A stretch of DNA of 64,000 nucleotides from an uncultured Porphyromonas sp. (GCF_938039215.1 NZ_CALHVI010000056.1:1-64000); one strand, 5' to 3'. Positions 26,292-36,031 are shown, numbered from the stretch's first letter. Notes: generated by a model not told the origin, from the sequence alone. Numbers and translations: made by a program.

Positions 26292-26325
26292 ATCCCCCCT
26301 GATGAACAGTTTCATCAGGGGGGAT
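26292..26325. terminator. Bidirectional terminator between spoT and corA
   Basis: ATCCCCCCTGATGAA (26292-26306) pairs perfectly with 26311-26325 around CAGT. The convergent genes end at 26258 and 26349. Confidence 0.85.
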
Positions 26326-26348
26326 CGTCGTTTATAAGGCTCACTAGG

Positions 26349-27272
26349 CTAGAACCACTTGATCTTTCGGAAGAGGTAGAAAGCTAGTCCCGATATGGCA
26401 GCAGAGATGCAGAAGATGACGAGGAATGCCCAATACCATTCTCCCAGATAGACATTGACGTTCATCCCGAAGAAGCTTGAGATCATCGTCGGTATCGTCA
26501 GCACGATGGAGATGCTCGTCATTCGCTTCATGATGGTATTGACGTTGTTGGAAATGATGTTTGCCGAAGCATCCATCATACTCGTCACGATGTCGGTGTA
26601 GATATTGATGGTATTGTACGCCTGCCTCAGCTCAATGCTTACGTCTTCGAAGAGGTCGGGGTCAATACTCGAAGCTCGTGAAGTGGTACGAAGGCGACCA
26701 AGCATCGCTTCATTGCCTCGGATAGACGTGCTGAAGTAGACCAGTGATCGCTGAAGGCGCATGATACGCAGCAGATCTTCATTACGAATGCTTAGCTCTA
26801 GTTCCTTCTCTGCACGATTGATCTCGAGGTACATCAACTTCAGGTACTTCAGGAACCACACCGCCGAGGAGTAGATCATCCGAGTGATGAACTCCATCTG
26901 ATTGGAGATCCCGATGTTCTTGCGTCGGATATGATTGATGAAGTCGGGCAGGAGCTGCGTGCGCCGGTAGCATACCGAGACCGTAGCCATTTGGCTCGTG
27001 ATGATCCCTATAGGTACGGTCTGATAGGGCATACCTGGACCTCCTCCGTCCATAGGGATACGAAGGATCGTCAGTAGCCAATCGTCCTCACGCTCAGCAC
27101 GAGGGCGTTCGTCAATATCGGCGATGTCGGAGAGAAATTCGCGTGGGATCCCCAGCTCCTTCGTAAGGAAAAGGAAGTCATCTTCGTCGGGGCACTCGAC
27201 ATGCACCCAGCAATTGGGGGCAAACTCTTCGAGTTCGGGCAATCCTGGCTCGAAGGTAAGATAGCTCTTCAT
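26349..27272 (-). CDS. corA: CorA-like magnesium transport protein
   Basis: This 307-aa inner-membrane Mg2+ (or Co2+) channel has a long cytosolic N-terminal domain, then two C-terminal transmembrane helices. The first helix ends with the GMN signature (SSFFGMNVNVYLG, G269-M270-N271). The short basic tail RKIKWF follows the second helix. Length is typical. The gene is preceded by a structured leader of about 250 bases from the -7 box at 27533-27540. Confidence 0.95.
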   Translation of the reverse strand: MKSYLTFEPGLPELEEFAPNCWVHVECPDEDDFLFLTKELGIPREFLSDIADIDERPRAEREDDWLLTILRIPMDGGGPGMPYQTVPIGIITSQMATVSVCYRRTQLLPDFINHIRRKNIGISNQMEFITRMIYSSAVWFLKYLKLMYLEINRAEKELELSIRNEDLLRIMRLQRSLVYFSTSIRGNEAMLGRLRTTSRASSIDPDLFEDVSIELRQAYNTINIYTDIVTSMMDASANIISNNVNTIMKRMTSISIVLTIPTMISSFFGMNVNVYLGEWYWAFLVIFCISAAISGLAFYLFRKIKWF

Positions 27273-27530
27273 CTAATTTATGCTTGTGTCTAAGTGGGTG
27301 AGACTGGTCTCTAGGTCCAATATGCTAGAGGGCTGTGTATCGACTCACCACGTAGACACCAGAGTAAGGATCGGTGTAAGGCAAGACGACTGCTAACGAG
27401 GAGCGCTTACACAGCGCTCATTCGGCGGGAGGGAATCATCCATGATCTTGCGTCTTATTATCCTTAGCTATTCTATTTGGCCTGAGTAGCGCTCCTTCAA
27501 GGCGGGCGCTAACAGGGCTGAAAGTCCGGA
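27273..27530 (-). promoter_or_regulatory. Long structured 5' leader of corA, possible cation-sensing element
   Basis: About 250 bases separate the corA promoter from its ATG and contain no ORF. On the minus strand the leader has a strong hairpin, GAGCGCT-GTGTA-AGCGCTC (27401-27419). Further upstream are AGCGC...GCGCT arms, then a distal GCAAGA/TCTTGC pairing. The layout resembles a multi-stem aptamer but I could not match it to the M-box or NiCo consensus. A regulatory role is inferred from the gene it precedes. Confidence 0.45.
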
Positions 27531-27532
27531 GG

Positions 27533-27540
27533 CAAAGGTA
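27533..27540 (-). promoter_or_regulatory. -7 box TACCTTTG upstream of the corA leader
   Basis: On the minus strand TTTTTGTACCTTTGCC fits the -7 consensus. It sets a leader length of about 250 bases. Confidence 0.5.
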
Positions 27541-27679
27541 CAAAAAAGCACCTAATACCTCAAGGGAATCTCCCCGAAGGGACTAGCCTCCGTGGAGGCT
27601 CGACTCACCTATTCTCCTGCCAGCACTATTCTTCTCCCCCACTCTCCTTCTATTTCCCCAAGGAAACCCTGCCTAGAGC

Positions 27680-28040
27680 TTATGGACGAGGTGCACCCAT
27701 CCTCTTCCTGAACTCTGTCGGAGACATGCCGAAGGCACGACGACAGTACTTCCCGAAGAAGGAAAGACTAGGGAATCCGAGATCATCACAGATCTCGGTG
27801 ATACTTCGGTCAGTATTGAGCCGGTAGTATCGGATGTCAGCTTCGGTGTACTCACGCACCCACTTCATAGCGGTCTTCCCACTGATCTTACGGCAGACCT
27901 TCGTCAGATAGTTGGCCGATACGAATAGCTCCTGTGCATAGGTCTCTATCTGCTGGAGCTTGAAGGAGAGCGTCCCTACATAGCCAGCGAACTACTCTCG
28001 CTCTTCGGCGCTGGGCCTGATGTGATTGGTCTGATAGATG
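27680..28040 (-). pseudogene. AraC-family regulator remnant (3' half)
   Basis: The last part encodes the two helix-turn-helix motifs of an AraC C-terminal domain (YAQELFVSANYLTKVCRKISG and later ITEICDDLGFPSLSFFGKYCRR, then GMSPTEFRKR). Reading upstream in the same frame continues the AraC-like linker, but stop codons occur at about 28003 and again near 28055. No ATG with a ligand-binding domain is present before the sequence changes to an unrelated gene tail. It is therefore a 5'-truncated pseudogene. It lies upstream of the plus-strand beta-galactosidase in divergent orientation. Confidence 0.75.
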
Positions 28041-28045
28041 TAGAG

Positions 28046-28161
28046 ACATCGATGTCAGCTACGAGCAGACCGTAGCGAAACGCAAGGCTACAAAGCCCAA
28101 AACGAAGCCCAAAACAAACGAAGGCGGTACGCCTCCTGAGAATGGCGGTCACGTAGGTATC
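28046..28161 (+). pseudogene. C-terminal tail of a lost gene, possibly HU-like
   Basis: A plus-strand frame reads DVSYEQTVAKRKATKPKTKP followed by KTNEGGTPPENGGHVGI and a stop at 28159-28161. The Lys/Pro-rich then Gly/Asn/Pro-rich tail recalls the C-termini of HU-related DNA-binding proteins of Bacteroidales, but this is weak. A canonical terminator 27 bases later supports it being a true gene end. The rest of the gene is missing; the sequence upstream belongs to the AraC remnant. Confidence 0.4.
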
Positions 28162-28187
28162 TAAGCCTCGGCAGCTGAACCCATGCT

Positions 28188-28224
28188 ATTCGCCCCGTCT
28201 CCCTTTGCAGGAGGCGGGGCGAAT
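28188..28224 (+). terminator. Terminator after the gene tail
   Basis: ATTCGCCCCGTCTCC (28188-28202) pairs with GGAGGCGGGGCGAAT (28210-28224) with one wobble pair. Confidence 0.75.
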
Positions 28225-28318
28225 TCATTCACCTTAGAAGGAATGTGCTTGTAAAAGGGTAATTTTACCGCCGGTCTTCAGAGGCCACCATCCTTCAGCA
28301 ACCCCTTAGCACAATAAG

Positions 28319-31300
28319 ATGACGAAAATCATGACCGTACGTTCGCTACTCTCGGTACTTGCTCTTTCGCTCTCGGCAAGCTTGAGTGCCCAGCGAATCT
28401 TGCCGGGCTACCAGTATCAAGACGAGGCGAATCCGAAGGGCGATGAATGGCAAAGCCCCCAGAATCATGCCCTCAACAAGGAGCAACCGCATGCGTTCTT
28501 CTTCTCCTTCGGCTCGAAGGAGCAGGATCAGATCACCAAGGTCCTTCCCCAGAATAGTTCTCTTTACCAAGACCTTAATGGAACGTGGGCCTTCCACTGG
28601 GTGCGAACCCCCGAGGAGCGTCCTCGAGACTTCTTCCAGCCAAGCTACGATGTCAGCCGGTGGGACAAGGTATCCGTGCCGATGAATTGGAACGTCTACG
28701 GCCTTCAGAAGGATGGCCAGCAGAAGTATGGCACTCCGATCTATGTCAATCAGCAAGTCATCTTCTGGCATCAAGTGAAAGTCGATGACTGGCGTGGAGG
28801 TGTCATGCGCACCCCGCCTAAGGAGTGGACGACCTATCGTGACCGTAATGAAGTCGGATCTTACCGCAGAAGCTTCACCATCCCCAAGGACTGGCAGGGA
28901 CATGGTGTGTATCTCAACTTCGATGGTGTAGATTCCTTCTTCTACCTCTGGATCAATGGCCACTACGTCGGTTTCTCTAAGAACTCCCGTTCGCTGGCGT
29001 CCTTCGACATCTCCCGCTATCTCCGCCCCGAGGGAGAGAATGTCGTGGCCGTCGAAGTCTACCGCAATAGCGATGGGTCGTTCCTAGAAGCGCAGGACAT
29101 GTTCCGACTTCCTGGGATCTTCCGTTCGGTCTATCTGACGGCTAAGCCCCGTATCCACGTGAAGGATCTTCGCCTCATCCCCGACCTTTCTCCTGATCTT
29201 CGTGAGGGGACACTCCGTATCTCCGCCGACCTCGACAGTAAGTGGATGAAGGCTATTCAGAAAGATCTCCGCCTTCGCTATAAGCTCTACCGCGTCGCTC
29301 TCTATTTGGATGAGGTCGATCCTGTAGCAGTGGCGAGCGCAGAAGCCCGCACTTCGGCTCCTGCCACCGCTACCACCGAACTGAAGATCTCGATGCCCCA
29401 GCTTTGGTCAGCCGAACTTCCTCACCGATATGTCTTAGTCGCCGAGCTCTTCGACAAGTCCGGTAAGCGCCTTCTTGATCGAGCTTCGACCTACACAGGC
29501 TTCCGCAAGGTCGAGATCAAGGATACGCCAGCGGGAGAAGATGAGTTCGGTCGTGCCGGTCGCTACTTCTATGTCAATGGCAAGTCCGTCAAGCTCCGTG
29601 GGGTCAATCGTCATGAGACCAACCCTTCTTCAGGTCACGTCCTGAGCCATCAGCAGATGGAGCAAGAGGTCTTCCTCATGAAGCGAGCCAATATCAATCA
29701 TGTGCGCAACTCACATTACCCTGCCGATCCCTATTGGTACTATCTCTGCGACAAGTATGGTATCTACCTCGAGGACGAGGCCAATGTAGAGTCGCACGAA
29801 TATTACTACGGCAAGGCTTCGCTCTCCCATGTTCCTGAGTTCGAAGCGCAGCACGTCTCCCGCATGCTGGAGATGGTTCACGCCCACATCAACCATCCAA
29901 GCATCGTCATCTGGTCGCTGGGCAACGAGGCTGGTCCTGGTATCAACTTCACCAAAAGCTACGAAGCGACCAAGCGCATCGATACTTCCCGTCCCGTACA
30001 ATATGAGCGCAACAACGACATCGTAGATATGGGCTCCAACCAATACCCTTCGATCGCTTGGGTAGAAGGTGCAGCCGAGGGCGACTATGATATTAAGTAT
30101 CCCTTCCATATCTCCGAATACGCTCACTCGATGGGGAATGCTTGTGGCGGACTTGCTGATTATTGGAAGGCAATTGACCGTACAAACTTCATCTGCGGCG
30201 GTGCTATCTGGGACTGGGTAGACCAAGCGCTCTACAATCACACCTCCGATGGCCGACGCTACTTAGCTTATGGCGGGAACTTCGGTGACCTACCTAACGA
30301 CGGGATGTTCGTGATGAACGGCGTGATGTTCGCTGATCTTCAGCCTAAACCTCAATATTGTGAGGTGAAGAAGGTCTATCAGAGCGTCAGCTTTGAGCCT
30401 GTAGACCTTGCCCAAGGTAAGGTGCGTCTCTTCAATAAGAACTATTTCTCTTCGCTCGACGACTACGAACTTCACTGGTCCCTTTGGCAAGACGGAACGA
30501 TGATCGGCGATAGTATCCATTCGCTCCCCGCTGTAGCTCCCCGCACGGCAGAGGTGCTTTCGCTCCCCATCTCTACCTCTTCTCTCGATCCTAAGAGCGA
30601 GTACTTCCTCAAGCTCGAGTGTCGTCTCCGCTCCGCTAAGCCTTGGGCTGAGGCTGGCTATGTCGTAGCCGATGAGCAGATCAGTCTACAGCCTCTCCTT
30701 CAGAAGGCATCTCGTGAGGCAAGTCCTTCGGTTCGCCTTCAGTCCAGAGCCCTCTCTCCGAAGGCTTGGGAAGTAAAGGGGAAGGATTTCTCTGTGAACT
30801 TCGACCTTGAGCAAGGGACGATCGGTCAGCTGGTCTACGCACAAGACACGCTCATTCACTCGGGACAGGGCCCGAAGATCTCGGCCTTCCGTGCCCCTGC
30901 GGATAATGATATCTGGATCCGTTCAGCTTGGGTCACCAACGGCTTACATAACCTCCGCCACCGAGTCCTTGCCCATCAGACCCGAAAACTCTCTGATGGC
31001 TCTGTCGAACTCTTCTTCACCATCCGCTCCCAGGCACCACAGGGGGCGAGCCTCTCGATGCACCGAGCTTCGGGGTGCTATGAGATCGAAGAGGATGTAG
31101 AGCATCCCTTTGGCGAAAGTGACTTCTATATCCTAGCGCAGACGGTCTGGACGGTGCATCCTGATGGAAGTATCGAGCTCCGATCCAGTCTATCGACGAA
31201 TAAGCCTACCCTTACGCTTCCTCGCCTTGGCTATGAGTTCGTCCTGCCCAAGAGCTACGATCGCTACACATATTATGGACGTGGCCCGATCAATAACTAC

Positions 31301-32341
31301 GGCGACCGCAAGGCCAGCCAATACATCGAGCGTCACGAAAGCCGAGTGACCGACCAATTCGTTGATTTCCCCAAGCCTCAGACGATGGCTAACCGCGAGG
31401 ATGTCCGTTGGGTCAGCCTCACGAACAAGGCAGGTCGTGGGCTACTCTTCTCTACTGACAGCGTGATGACCAGCTCGGCGCTCCCATATTCAGCGCTAGA
31501 TCTGATGCTGGCAGCGCATCCGCATGAGCTTCCAGCAGCGGGTGATACGCACCTTGTACTCTCCCGTTCGACGACGGGTCTTGGTGGAGCGAGCTGTGGT
31601 CAAGGTGGACCCTTGGCAGAGTCCCAGACGCTTGCCTCGCCTCAAACCTTTAGCTTGGTGCTTCGTCCCTTACGTTCGGGCGAAGATCCCAGCCAGCTCG
31701 CTAAGATAGAACTATCAGGTGCCATCGCTCCTACGATCTCCCGTAGCACGAATGGCGAACTCTCCATCTCGAGCACTCCTGGAGCTCGCCTCTTCTATTC
31801 CATTGGTCGGGGCAAGGCTCAGCGCTACACCCAGCCTATTCCCTTTGCCCAAGGCGGGGAAGTGAAGGCATGGGACGAGCGTTATCCTGGGCGTATCTCC
31901 TCGGTTCGTCTGGAGAAGATGCAGTATGCTGAGGCACGGATCATCTTCTGCAGTAGCGAAGAGTACGGCTACGGCTCGGAGCAATTCATCGACGAAAGCC
32001 CCGACACGATGTGGCATACGGTCTGGACGGTGACGGTACCCAAGCATCCGCACTGGCTTGACTTTGATCTCTATCAGGAGAAGGATATTCATGGGATCAC
32101 GTACCTCCCACGCCAAGACGAGAGTACAGTTGGAGACATCAAGGACTTCGCTCTTTCGGTCAGCCGAGATGGCAAGCGTTGGACGGAGATTTATCGTGGT
32201 ACGTTCGCCAAGGAGAAGAAACTTCAGCGTGTGACACTCCCCAAGTCCTCCCGAGCTCGCTATCTCCGCTTCACGGCACTGAGTGCTCATGACGGTCAAG
32301 ACTACGCTTCTGGTTCGGAGCTCCGCATCATCGCCGACTAG
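28319..32341 (+). CDS. Secreted GH2 beta-galactosidase with C-terminal accessory domains
   Basis: This 1340-aa exported glycoside hydrolase family 2 enzyme starts with a signal peptide (LLSVLALSLSASLSAQ). The LacZ-type sugar-binding domain, Ig-like domain and TIM barrel follow. The acid/base glutamate lies in WSLGNEAGPG (E537) and the nucleophile in FHISEYAHSMGN (E600). After the LacZ small-domain region (to about residue 1090) come a chitobiase C-terminal-like segment (STPGARLFYSIGRG) and a discoidin/F5-8C-like module (SEQFIDESPDTMWHT, HWLDFDLYQ, ARYLRF). E. coli LacZ is about 1020 aa, so about 300 residues are added. Likely periplasmic or surface-located, acting on beta-galactosides in host glycans or lactose. 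Confidence 0.95.
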   Translation: MTKIMTVRSLLSVLALSLSASLSAQRILPGYQYQDEANPKGDEWQSPQNHALNKEQPHAFFFSFGSKEQDQITKVLPQNSSLYQDLNGTWAFHWVRTPEERPRDFFQPSYDVSRWDKVSVPMNWNVYGLQKDGQQKYGTPIYVNQQVIFWHQVKVDDWRGGVMRTPPKEWTTYRDRNEVGSYRRSFTIPKDWQGHGVYLNFDGVDSFFYLWINGHYVGFSKNSRSLASFDISRYLRPEGENVVAVEVYRNSDGSFLEAQDMFRLPGIFRSVYLTAKPRIHVKDLRLIPDLSPDLREGTLRISADLDSKWMKAIQKDLRLRYKLYRVALYLDEVDPVAVASAEARTSAPATATTELKISMPQLWSAELPHRYVLVAELFDKSGKRLLDRASTYTGFRKVEIKDTPAGEDEFGRAGRYFYVNGKSVKLRGVNRHETNPSSGHVLSHQQMEQEVFLMKRANINHVRNSHYPADPYWYYLCDKYGIYLEDEANVESHEYYYGKASLSHVPEFEAQHVSRMLEMVHAHINHPSIVIWSLGNEAGPGINFTKSYEATKRIDTSRPVQYERNNDIVDMGSNQYPSIAWVEGAAEGDYDIKYPFHISEYAHSMGNACGGLADYWKAIDRTNFICGGAIWDWVDQALYNHTSDGRRYLAYGGNFGDLPNDGMFVMNGVMFADLQPKPQYCEVKKVYQSVSFEPVDLAQGKVRLFNKNYFSSLDDYELHWSLWQDGTMIGDSIHSLPAVAPRTAEVLSLPISTSSLDPKSEYFLKLECRLRSAKPWAEAGYVVADEQISLQPLLQKASREASPSVRLQSRALSPKAWEVKGKDFSVNFDLEQGTIGQLVYAQDTLIHSGQGPKISAFRAPADNDIWIRSAWVTNGLHNLRHRVLAHQTRKLSDGSVELFFTIRSQAPQGASLSMHRASGCYEIEEDVEHPFGESDFYILAQTVWTVHPDGSIELRSSLSTNKPTLTLPRLGYEFVLPKSYDRYTYYGRGPINNYGDRKASQYIERHESRVTDQFVDFPKPQTMANREDVRWVSLTNKAGRGLLFSTDSVMTSSALPYSALDLMLAAHPHELPAAGDTHLVLSRSTTGLGGASCGQGGPLAESQTLASPQTFSLVLRPLRSGEDPSQLAKIELSGAIAPTISRSTNGELSISSTPGARLFYSIGRGKAQRYTQPIPFAQGGEVKAWDERYPGRISSVRLEKMQYAEARIIFCSSEEYGYGSEQFIDESPDTMWHTVWTVTVPKHPHWLDFDLYQEKDIHGITYLPRQDESTVGDIKDFALSVSRDGKRWTEIYRGTFAKEKKLQRVTLPKSSRARYLRFTALSAHDGQDYASGSELRIIAD

Positions 32342-32367
32342 TCTTCGCCCGTTCTTCATCTCCAAGC

Positions 32368-32407
32368 AAGCCTGCCTCAGTGACCACTTGGTCGCTGAGG
32401 CAGGCTT
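32368..32407 (+). terminator. Terminator after the GH2 gene
   Basis: A 19-bp stem (32368-32386 with 32389-32407, one G-T wobble) with a two-base loop is followed by ACTTTATG. Confidence 0.8.
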
Positions 32408-32456
32408 ACTTTATGAGGGGCGTTGAGCCACCTCCTTTGACAGAGGTGGAGGAAGA

Positions 32457-33287
32457 TCACTCTAGTTCGATGGGATTGTAGTAATAGGTGGTCTGTCTGA
32501 ACTCCAGTCCAGCTCGAGGGAACGAAGCCCTCAGTGCTTGTACGATATTAGCGTGCATACGCTTGCAGAGCTCACGGACCTTGCTTCGCTCGGTGCTCTT
32601 GTAGTGCTCCTTGTACTTGACGATGGGCAGTACCTGTTCGGGGCGTGAGATACCCGTAGCTTCGAAGTGGTACTCCTGCTTCGTGTCATAAGCCTCCAGT
32701 ATGAGCCCAGGCACACCACCCAAGAGCCACGGACCATCCGATACGGGAATATCTGTAGCGACCCAAGCTATATAGTCGCGCCCTCGGAAGCTGGTCGTCG
32801 CCTTCTGGCAAGGATAGCCAAGGATTTCCTTGTATTCATTAGCAAGCGTCCAAGACTGAGGGTGGAGCTCATCAGGGTAGACGAAGGTATAGAGGGAGGA
32901 GTAGATGAAGAGCCTAACCGTAAGTTCACTATAGCGCTTGGCACCGCTGTGGTACTTGTAGACTTCTATTCCTGCTAAGCCTCGAGCATCTATGCCACGT
33001 CCTACTCCTCGATCATGTATCTCTGCGATCTCTTCCTTGGCATCAAGGACGGAAGCGTGTCCGAACTTTGACATCCTCCGACCAATAAGGAGGTACATGT
33101 CATGAGTCACCTGTACTCTGTGCTTGGGATCAAGGATACAGGTCGTCCTGTAGTCAATGCGATAGCTTGCCGTATCTAGGATGGTGTACTCCCTGATGTC
33201 AAAGGGGAAGATAGTGCCGACGGGACTCTGAGCACTGGCTGTAAGAGCGATGCTGAGTAAGAGGAAGGAGAATAGGACGGACTTCAT
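32457..33287 (-). CDS. GLPGLI family protein 1
   Basis: This exported protein of about 276 aa starts MKSVLFSFLLLSIALTASAQ, a clear signal peptide; I use the ATG at 33287 rather than the upstream one at 33320. The family signature reads GPWLLGGVPGLILEA, preceded by the usual GRDYIAWVATDIPVSDGPW. GLPGLI proteins occur in Bacteroidetes and have no established function. It is the last gene of a three-gene minus-strand set that begins with a second GLPGLI protein and an outer-membrane barrel. Confidence 0.88.
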   Translation of the reverse strand: MKSVLFSFLLLSIALTASAQSPVGTIFPFDIREYTILDTASYRIDYRTTCILDPKHRVQVTHDMYLLIGRRMSKFGHASVLDAKEEIAEIHDRGVGRGIDARGLAGIEVYKYHSGAKRYSELTVRLFIYSSLYTFVYPDELHPQSWTLANEYKEILGYPCQKATTSFRGRDYIAWVATDIPVSDGPWLLGGVPGLILEAYDTKQEYHFEATGISRPEQVLPIVKYKEHYKSTERSKVRELCKRMHANIVQALRASFPRAGLEFRQTTYYYNPIELE

Positions 33288-33382
33288 AGGGAGATCTTGA
33301 TCAGAGGACAAGGGGAGCATCTAGGAGCTTGTTTCGCTTGATACGCTGGGAGGCGCACGCCCTTACTCAGGGGCTATGCGTC

Positions 33383-36031
33383 TTAGAAGAGCTTGAGGCG
33401 TGCTCGGAGCATGATAGCGGAGGGACGAATGTCGTAGTGGCTGTGCGAGGCGACGAGGTCAGTGATGGTAGCCGAGCTATAGCGACGAACCCCGAGGATG
33501 TTCGTCCAGTCAAGCGATAGGCGCACCTTCCTCCAGGTATAGGCTAGACCAAGGTCGGCGAGCGTGAAGTGTCGTCCTTCGGTGACCGCATCATTATAAT
33601 AGTGCTCGGCGATGAGCTTGAGCGCCAGATCCTTCAGGAGTGTCACGTGGGAGGTGACCTTATGACTCAGCCTCTGTATCGGAGTAAGCCAACTAGTCCC
33701 TTCCCGCCTACTTCGATACGCACCCCACGAGACATTGTACTCGAGTGAAAGCCAAGGGGCAGGCTTGAGGGCGCACTTCCCTTGGGCGGTGATCCATTGG
33801 TTGGTGTAGCCGAGGAGCCTGCCCTCTAGGTAGCTCTTGCCTTCGCCCTCTCCTAGGGAAGCTTCTCCCGAGATGAGGAGCGAAAGCCAGTCATAGCCCT
33901 TGCTGAAGCGGGCACTAGCAGAATAGCTCTGCCCCGTATGCGGTAGAGGGAGACGCTCCACGATGCTGAGGGGGCTCTCGATCTTCACCGAACTAATCGC
34001 ATCGCTACGATAGTGGCTGTAGCTAAGCCCTGCTCCAAGGAAGAGCATCGAGAAGATATCCTTGTAGGCGAGGCTCAGCGTAGTGCTCGCCGTCAGGGAG
34101 CTAAACTGGCGCATCTCGCTACGAGTAAGGCTGCGATAGCTCCGCATGATGTAGCCAGCGTAGAGCGAACCAAGATCCGGCAGGGAGCGAGCTACCGATC
34201 CCTCGACCTTCACCGAGAAGTCGGGGGTGAGCTGGTAGCTTACCCAGCCGTGGGGCTCGAAGTATAGCTTCCCCTCGGATAGTCGCTGGCTGGGTCGGAG
34301 CTTGTCCTCTACTATCGTGTGGTAGTAGAAGAGGGGGAGCACGGCGTAGAGGCTCAAGCCCTCGGACTTGTAGCTAAGTACATGGCCGATCCCTGCACCG
34401 AGCCGAGTGAAGCTAATTCCGTTGTGCATCTCCTCCGATGGTAATGGACGATAAGTTCCCGCCAGGCTTGTCGCTCCGAGCTCGGAATCAAGCCTCTGAT
34501 GCTGGGCTCGAAGGAAGAACGTGGGGCTTACTCTGATCCTACCGAGAAGCCACGCTGAGAGCAGGGAGAGATCGGCATGGCTGAGGAAGGAGCTGTGCCG
34601 TACGTCCTGTGTAAGCTGGGAGTAAGGCACCCCTTCATTGATCCGTGGAGCATAGAGCCCAGGCTGGATACTGAGCCGATGTGGGGAGGTAGCCACTGCA
34701 TTTCTCCATAGGAGGTCAAAGCCTCTCCCCTGCTGGCCCGAGCGTACCCAATGTGCCGTGTTCGTCGCCGACAGGTAGCGCTGGCGCATCGCTTGATCAA
34801 GCTCCTCGCTGGTGGTAGCATGGCCTTGCTCTTCGATCCAAGAGGCTTTCAGCTCCAAGAGGTTATTGAAGTAGAGCTGGTTCTTATTCAGGTGGTAGCG
34901 GAGCTCTCCCTCAAGTTGGTTGGTGGTACTACGATTGCGAAGGTCTTCACGGATGATCTTCGTTCCCTCGGGGAGGAAGTAGGTCGTCTGCGAAGAGCCA
35001 TGTACCTGCTCTCGGTCATGCAGATAGATGAGGTTAGCATTCAGCTCGCCCTCGTTCGTCAGCTTGTAGAGATTGTTGGCGGTGAAGGCATGGGTATCAT
35101 TATGGTAGTAGCGGGGACGAAGGATATCGGGTGTCTTCGGTGCTTCGAGGGCGGTCATCGTCATGGTGGGCAAAGGTGAGGCACTAGTGAAGGAGCGTAA
35201 TTCGGCCCGTACGTCCTGCCCGCTGTCGTTACTCTTTGCGGTGAGGATATGCTGTCGACGCTTGGCGACGTAGAGGCCTACTAGTTCCTCGCTTCGCCTC
35301 AGCTTACCATCGTAGCCCAAGCCAAGCTGTGCCGTCATGCCGAAGGTGCCTTTGACCTCTTCCTTCAGCTTGAGGTTGATGGCAGCGTCGGAGCTAGGCT
35401 GGGTCTTCTCCAGGGCTTTGATAGGTTGGTGATTCTCCAGCACCTGCACGGTGGCCACATCTCGAGCCGAGATGTTATTCGTAGCGATGCCGTAGCGTCC
35501 CTGCAGGGCATCCATCCCTTCGATGTAGAACTTATTGATCGCCTTCCCCTGATACTTGATGAGCCCGTCGAGCGAGACTTCTATGTTCGGGAGCTTCCTC
35601 AGTACATCGGCGATCACTACGTCGCCCTCACCGATGAAGGCGCCGACGGAGTAATTGATCGTATCCTTCCGTCCCCAGATCTTACGGGCCTTCACCTGTA
35701 CCTCCTTCAGGAAGATACGAGCTTCTCGGACGGTGAAGTTGTATGTCTGGCTGACGTTGGGGATGAGCCTGTCTGTCCGCTCGATCTCCATGCTTGCAGC
35801 GCTGAGGATAAGCTGGGGTAAGGTGCTATGGATGCTCAGGCGGTAGCTCCCCGTGGCATCGGTGAAGGTGTAGCCCAAGATCGTGCTGCCACCGGGGGCT
35901 AAGGCCAGCACACGAGCATACTCGACAGCCTTCCCCTGCAGCGTGCGCACGTGCCCCGTGATGGTGCTCTGCCCATAGACGGCGGGCAGGGAGAGCAGAA
36001 GGGCAATGAGGGATAGGAAAAGTCGCTTCAT
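33383..36031 (-). CDS. Outer-membrane beta-barrel protein with carboxypeptidase-regulatory-like and plug-like domains
   Basis: This protein of about 882 aa begins MKRLFLSLIALLLSLPAVYGQ, a signal peptide, so the ATG at 36031 is used. A CarboxypepD-reg-like domain follows (STITGHVRTLQGKAVEYARV). Next is a TonB plug-like segment (VIADVLRKLPNIEVSLDGLI, YIEGMDALQGRYGI), then a long region of barrel strands ending in MLRARLKLF. It resembles the TonB-dependent receptors that neighbour GLPGLI genes. No SusD partner is present, so a classical glycan system is unlikely. It is flanked on both sides by GLPGLI genes on the same strand. Confidence 0.85.
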   Translation of the reverse strand: MKRLFLSLIALLLSLPAVYGQSTITGHVRTLQGKAVEYARVLALAPGGSTILGYTFTDATGSYRLSIHSTLPQLILSAASMEIERTDRLIPNVSQTYNFTVREARIFLKEVQVKARKIWGRKDTINYSVGAFIGEGDVVIADVLRKLPNIEVSLDGLIKYQGKAINKFYIEGMDALQGRYGIATNNISARDVATVQVLENHQPIKALEKTQPSSDAAINLKLKEEVKGTFGMTAQLGLGYDGKLRRSEELVGLYVAKRRQHILTAKSNDSGQDVRAELRSFTSASPLPTMTMTALEAPKTPDILRPRYYHNDTHAFTANNLYKLTNEGELNANLIYLHDREQVHGSSQTTYFLPEGTKIIREDLRNRSTTNQLEGELRYHLNKNQLYFNNLLELKASWIEEQGHATTSEELDQAMRQRYLSATNTAHWVRSGQQGRGFDLLWRNAVATSPHRLSIQPGLYAPRINEGVPYSQLTQDVRHSSFLSHADLSLLSAWLLGRIRVSPTFFLRAQHQRLDSELGATSLAGTYRPLPSEEMHNGISFTRLGAGIGHVLSYKSEGLSLYAVLPLFYYHTIVEDKLRPSQRLSEGKLYFEPHGWVSYQLTPDFSVKVEGSVARSLPDLGSLYAGYIMRSYRSLTRSEMRQFSSLTASTTLSLAYKDIFSMLFLGAGLSYSHYRSDAISSVKIESPLSIVERLPLPHTGQSYSASARFSKGYDWLSLLISGEASLGEGEGKSYLEGRLLGYTNQWITAQGKCALKPAPWLSLEYNVSWGAYRSRREGTSWLTPIQRLSHKVTSHVTLLKDLALKLIAEHYYNDAVTEGRHFTLADLGLAYTWRKVRLSLDWTNILGVRRYSSATITDLVASHSHYDIRPSAIMLRARLKLF

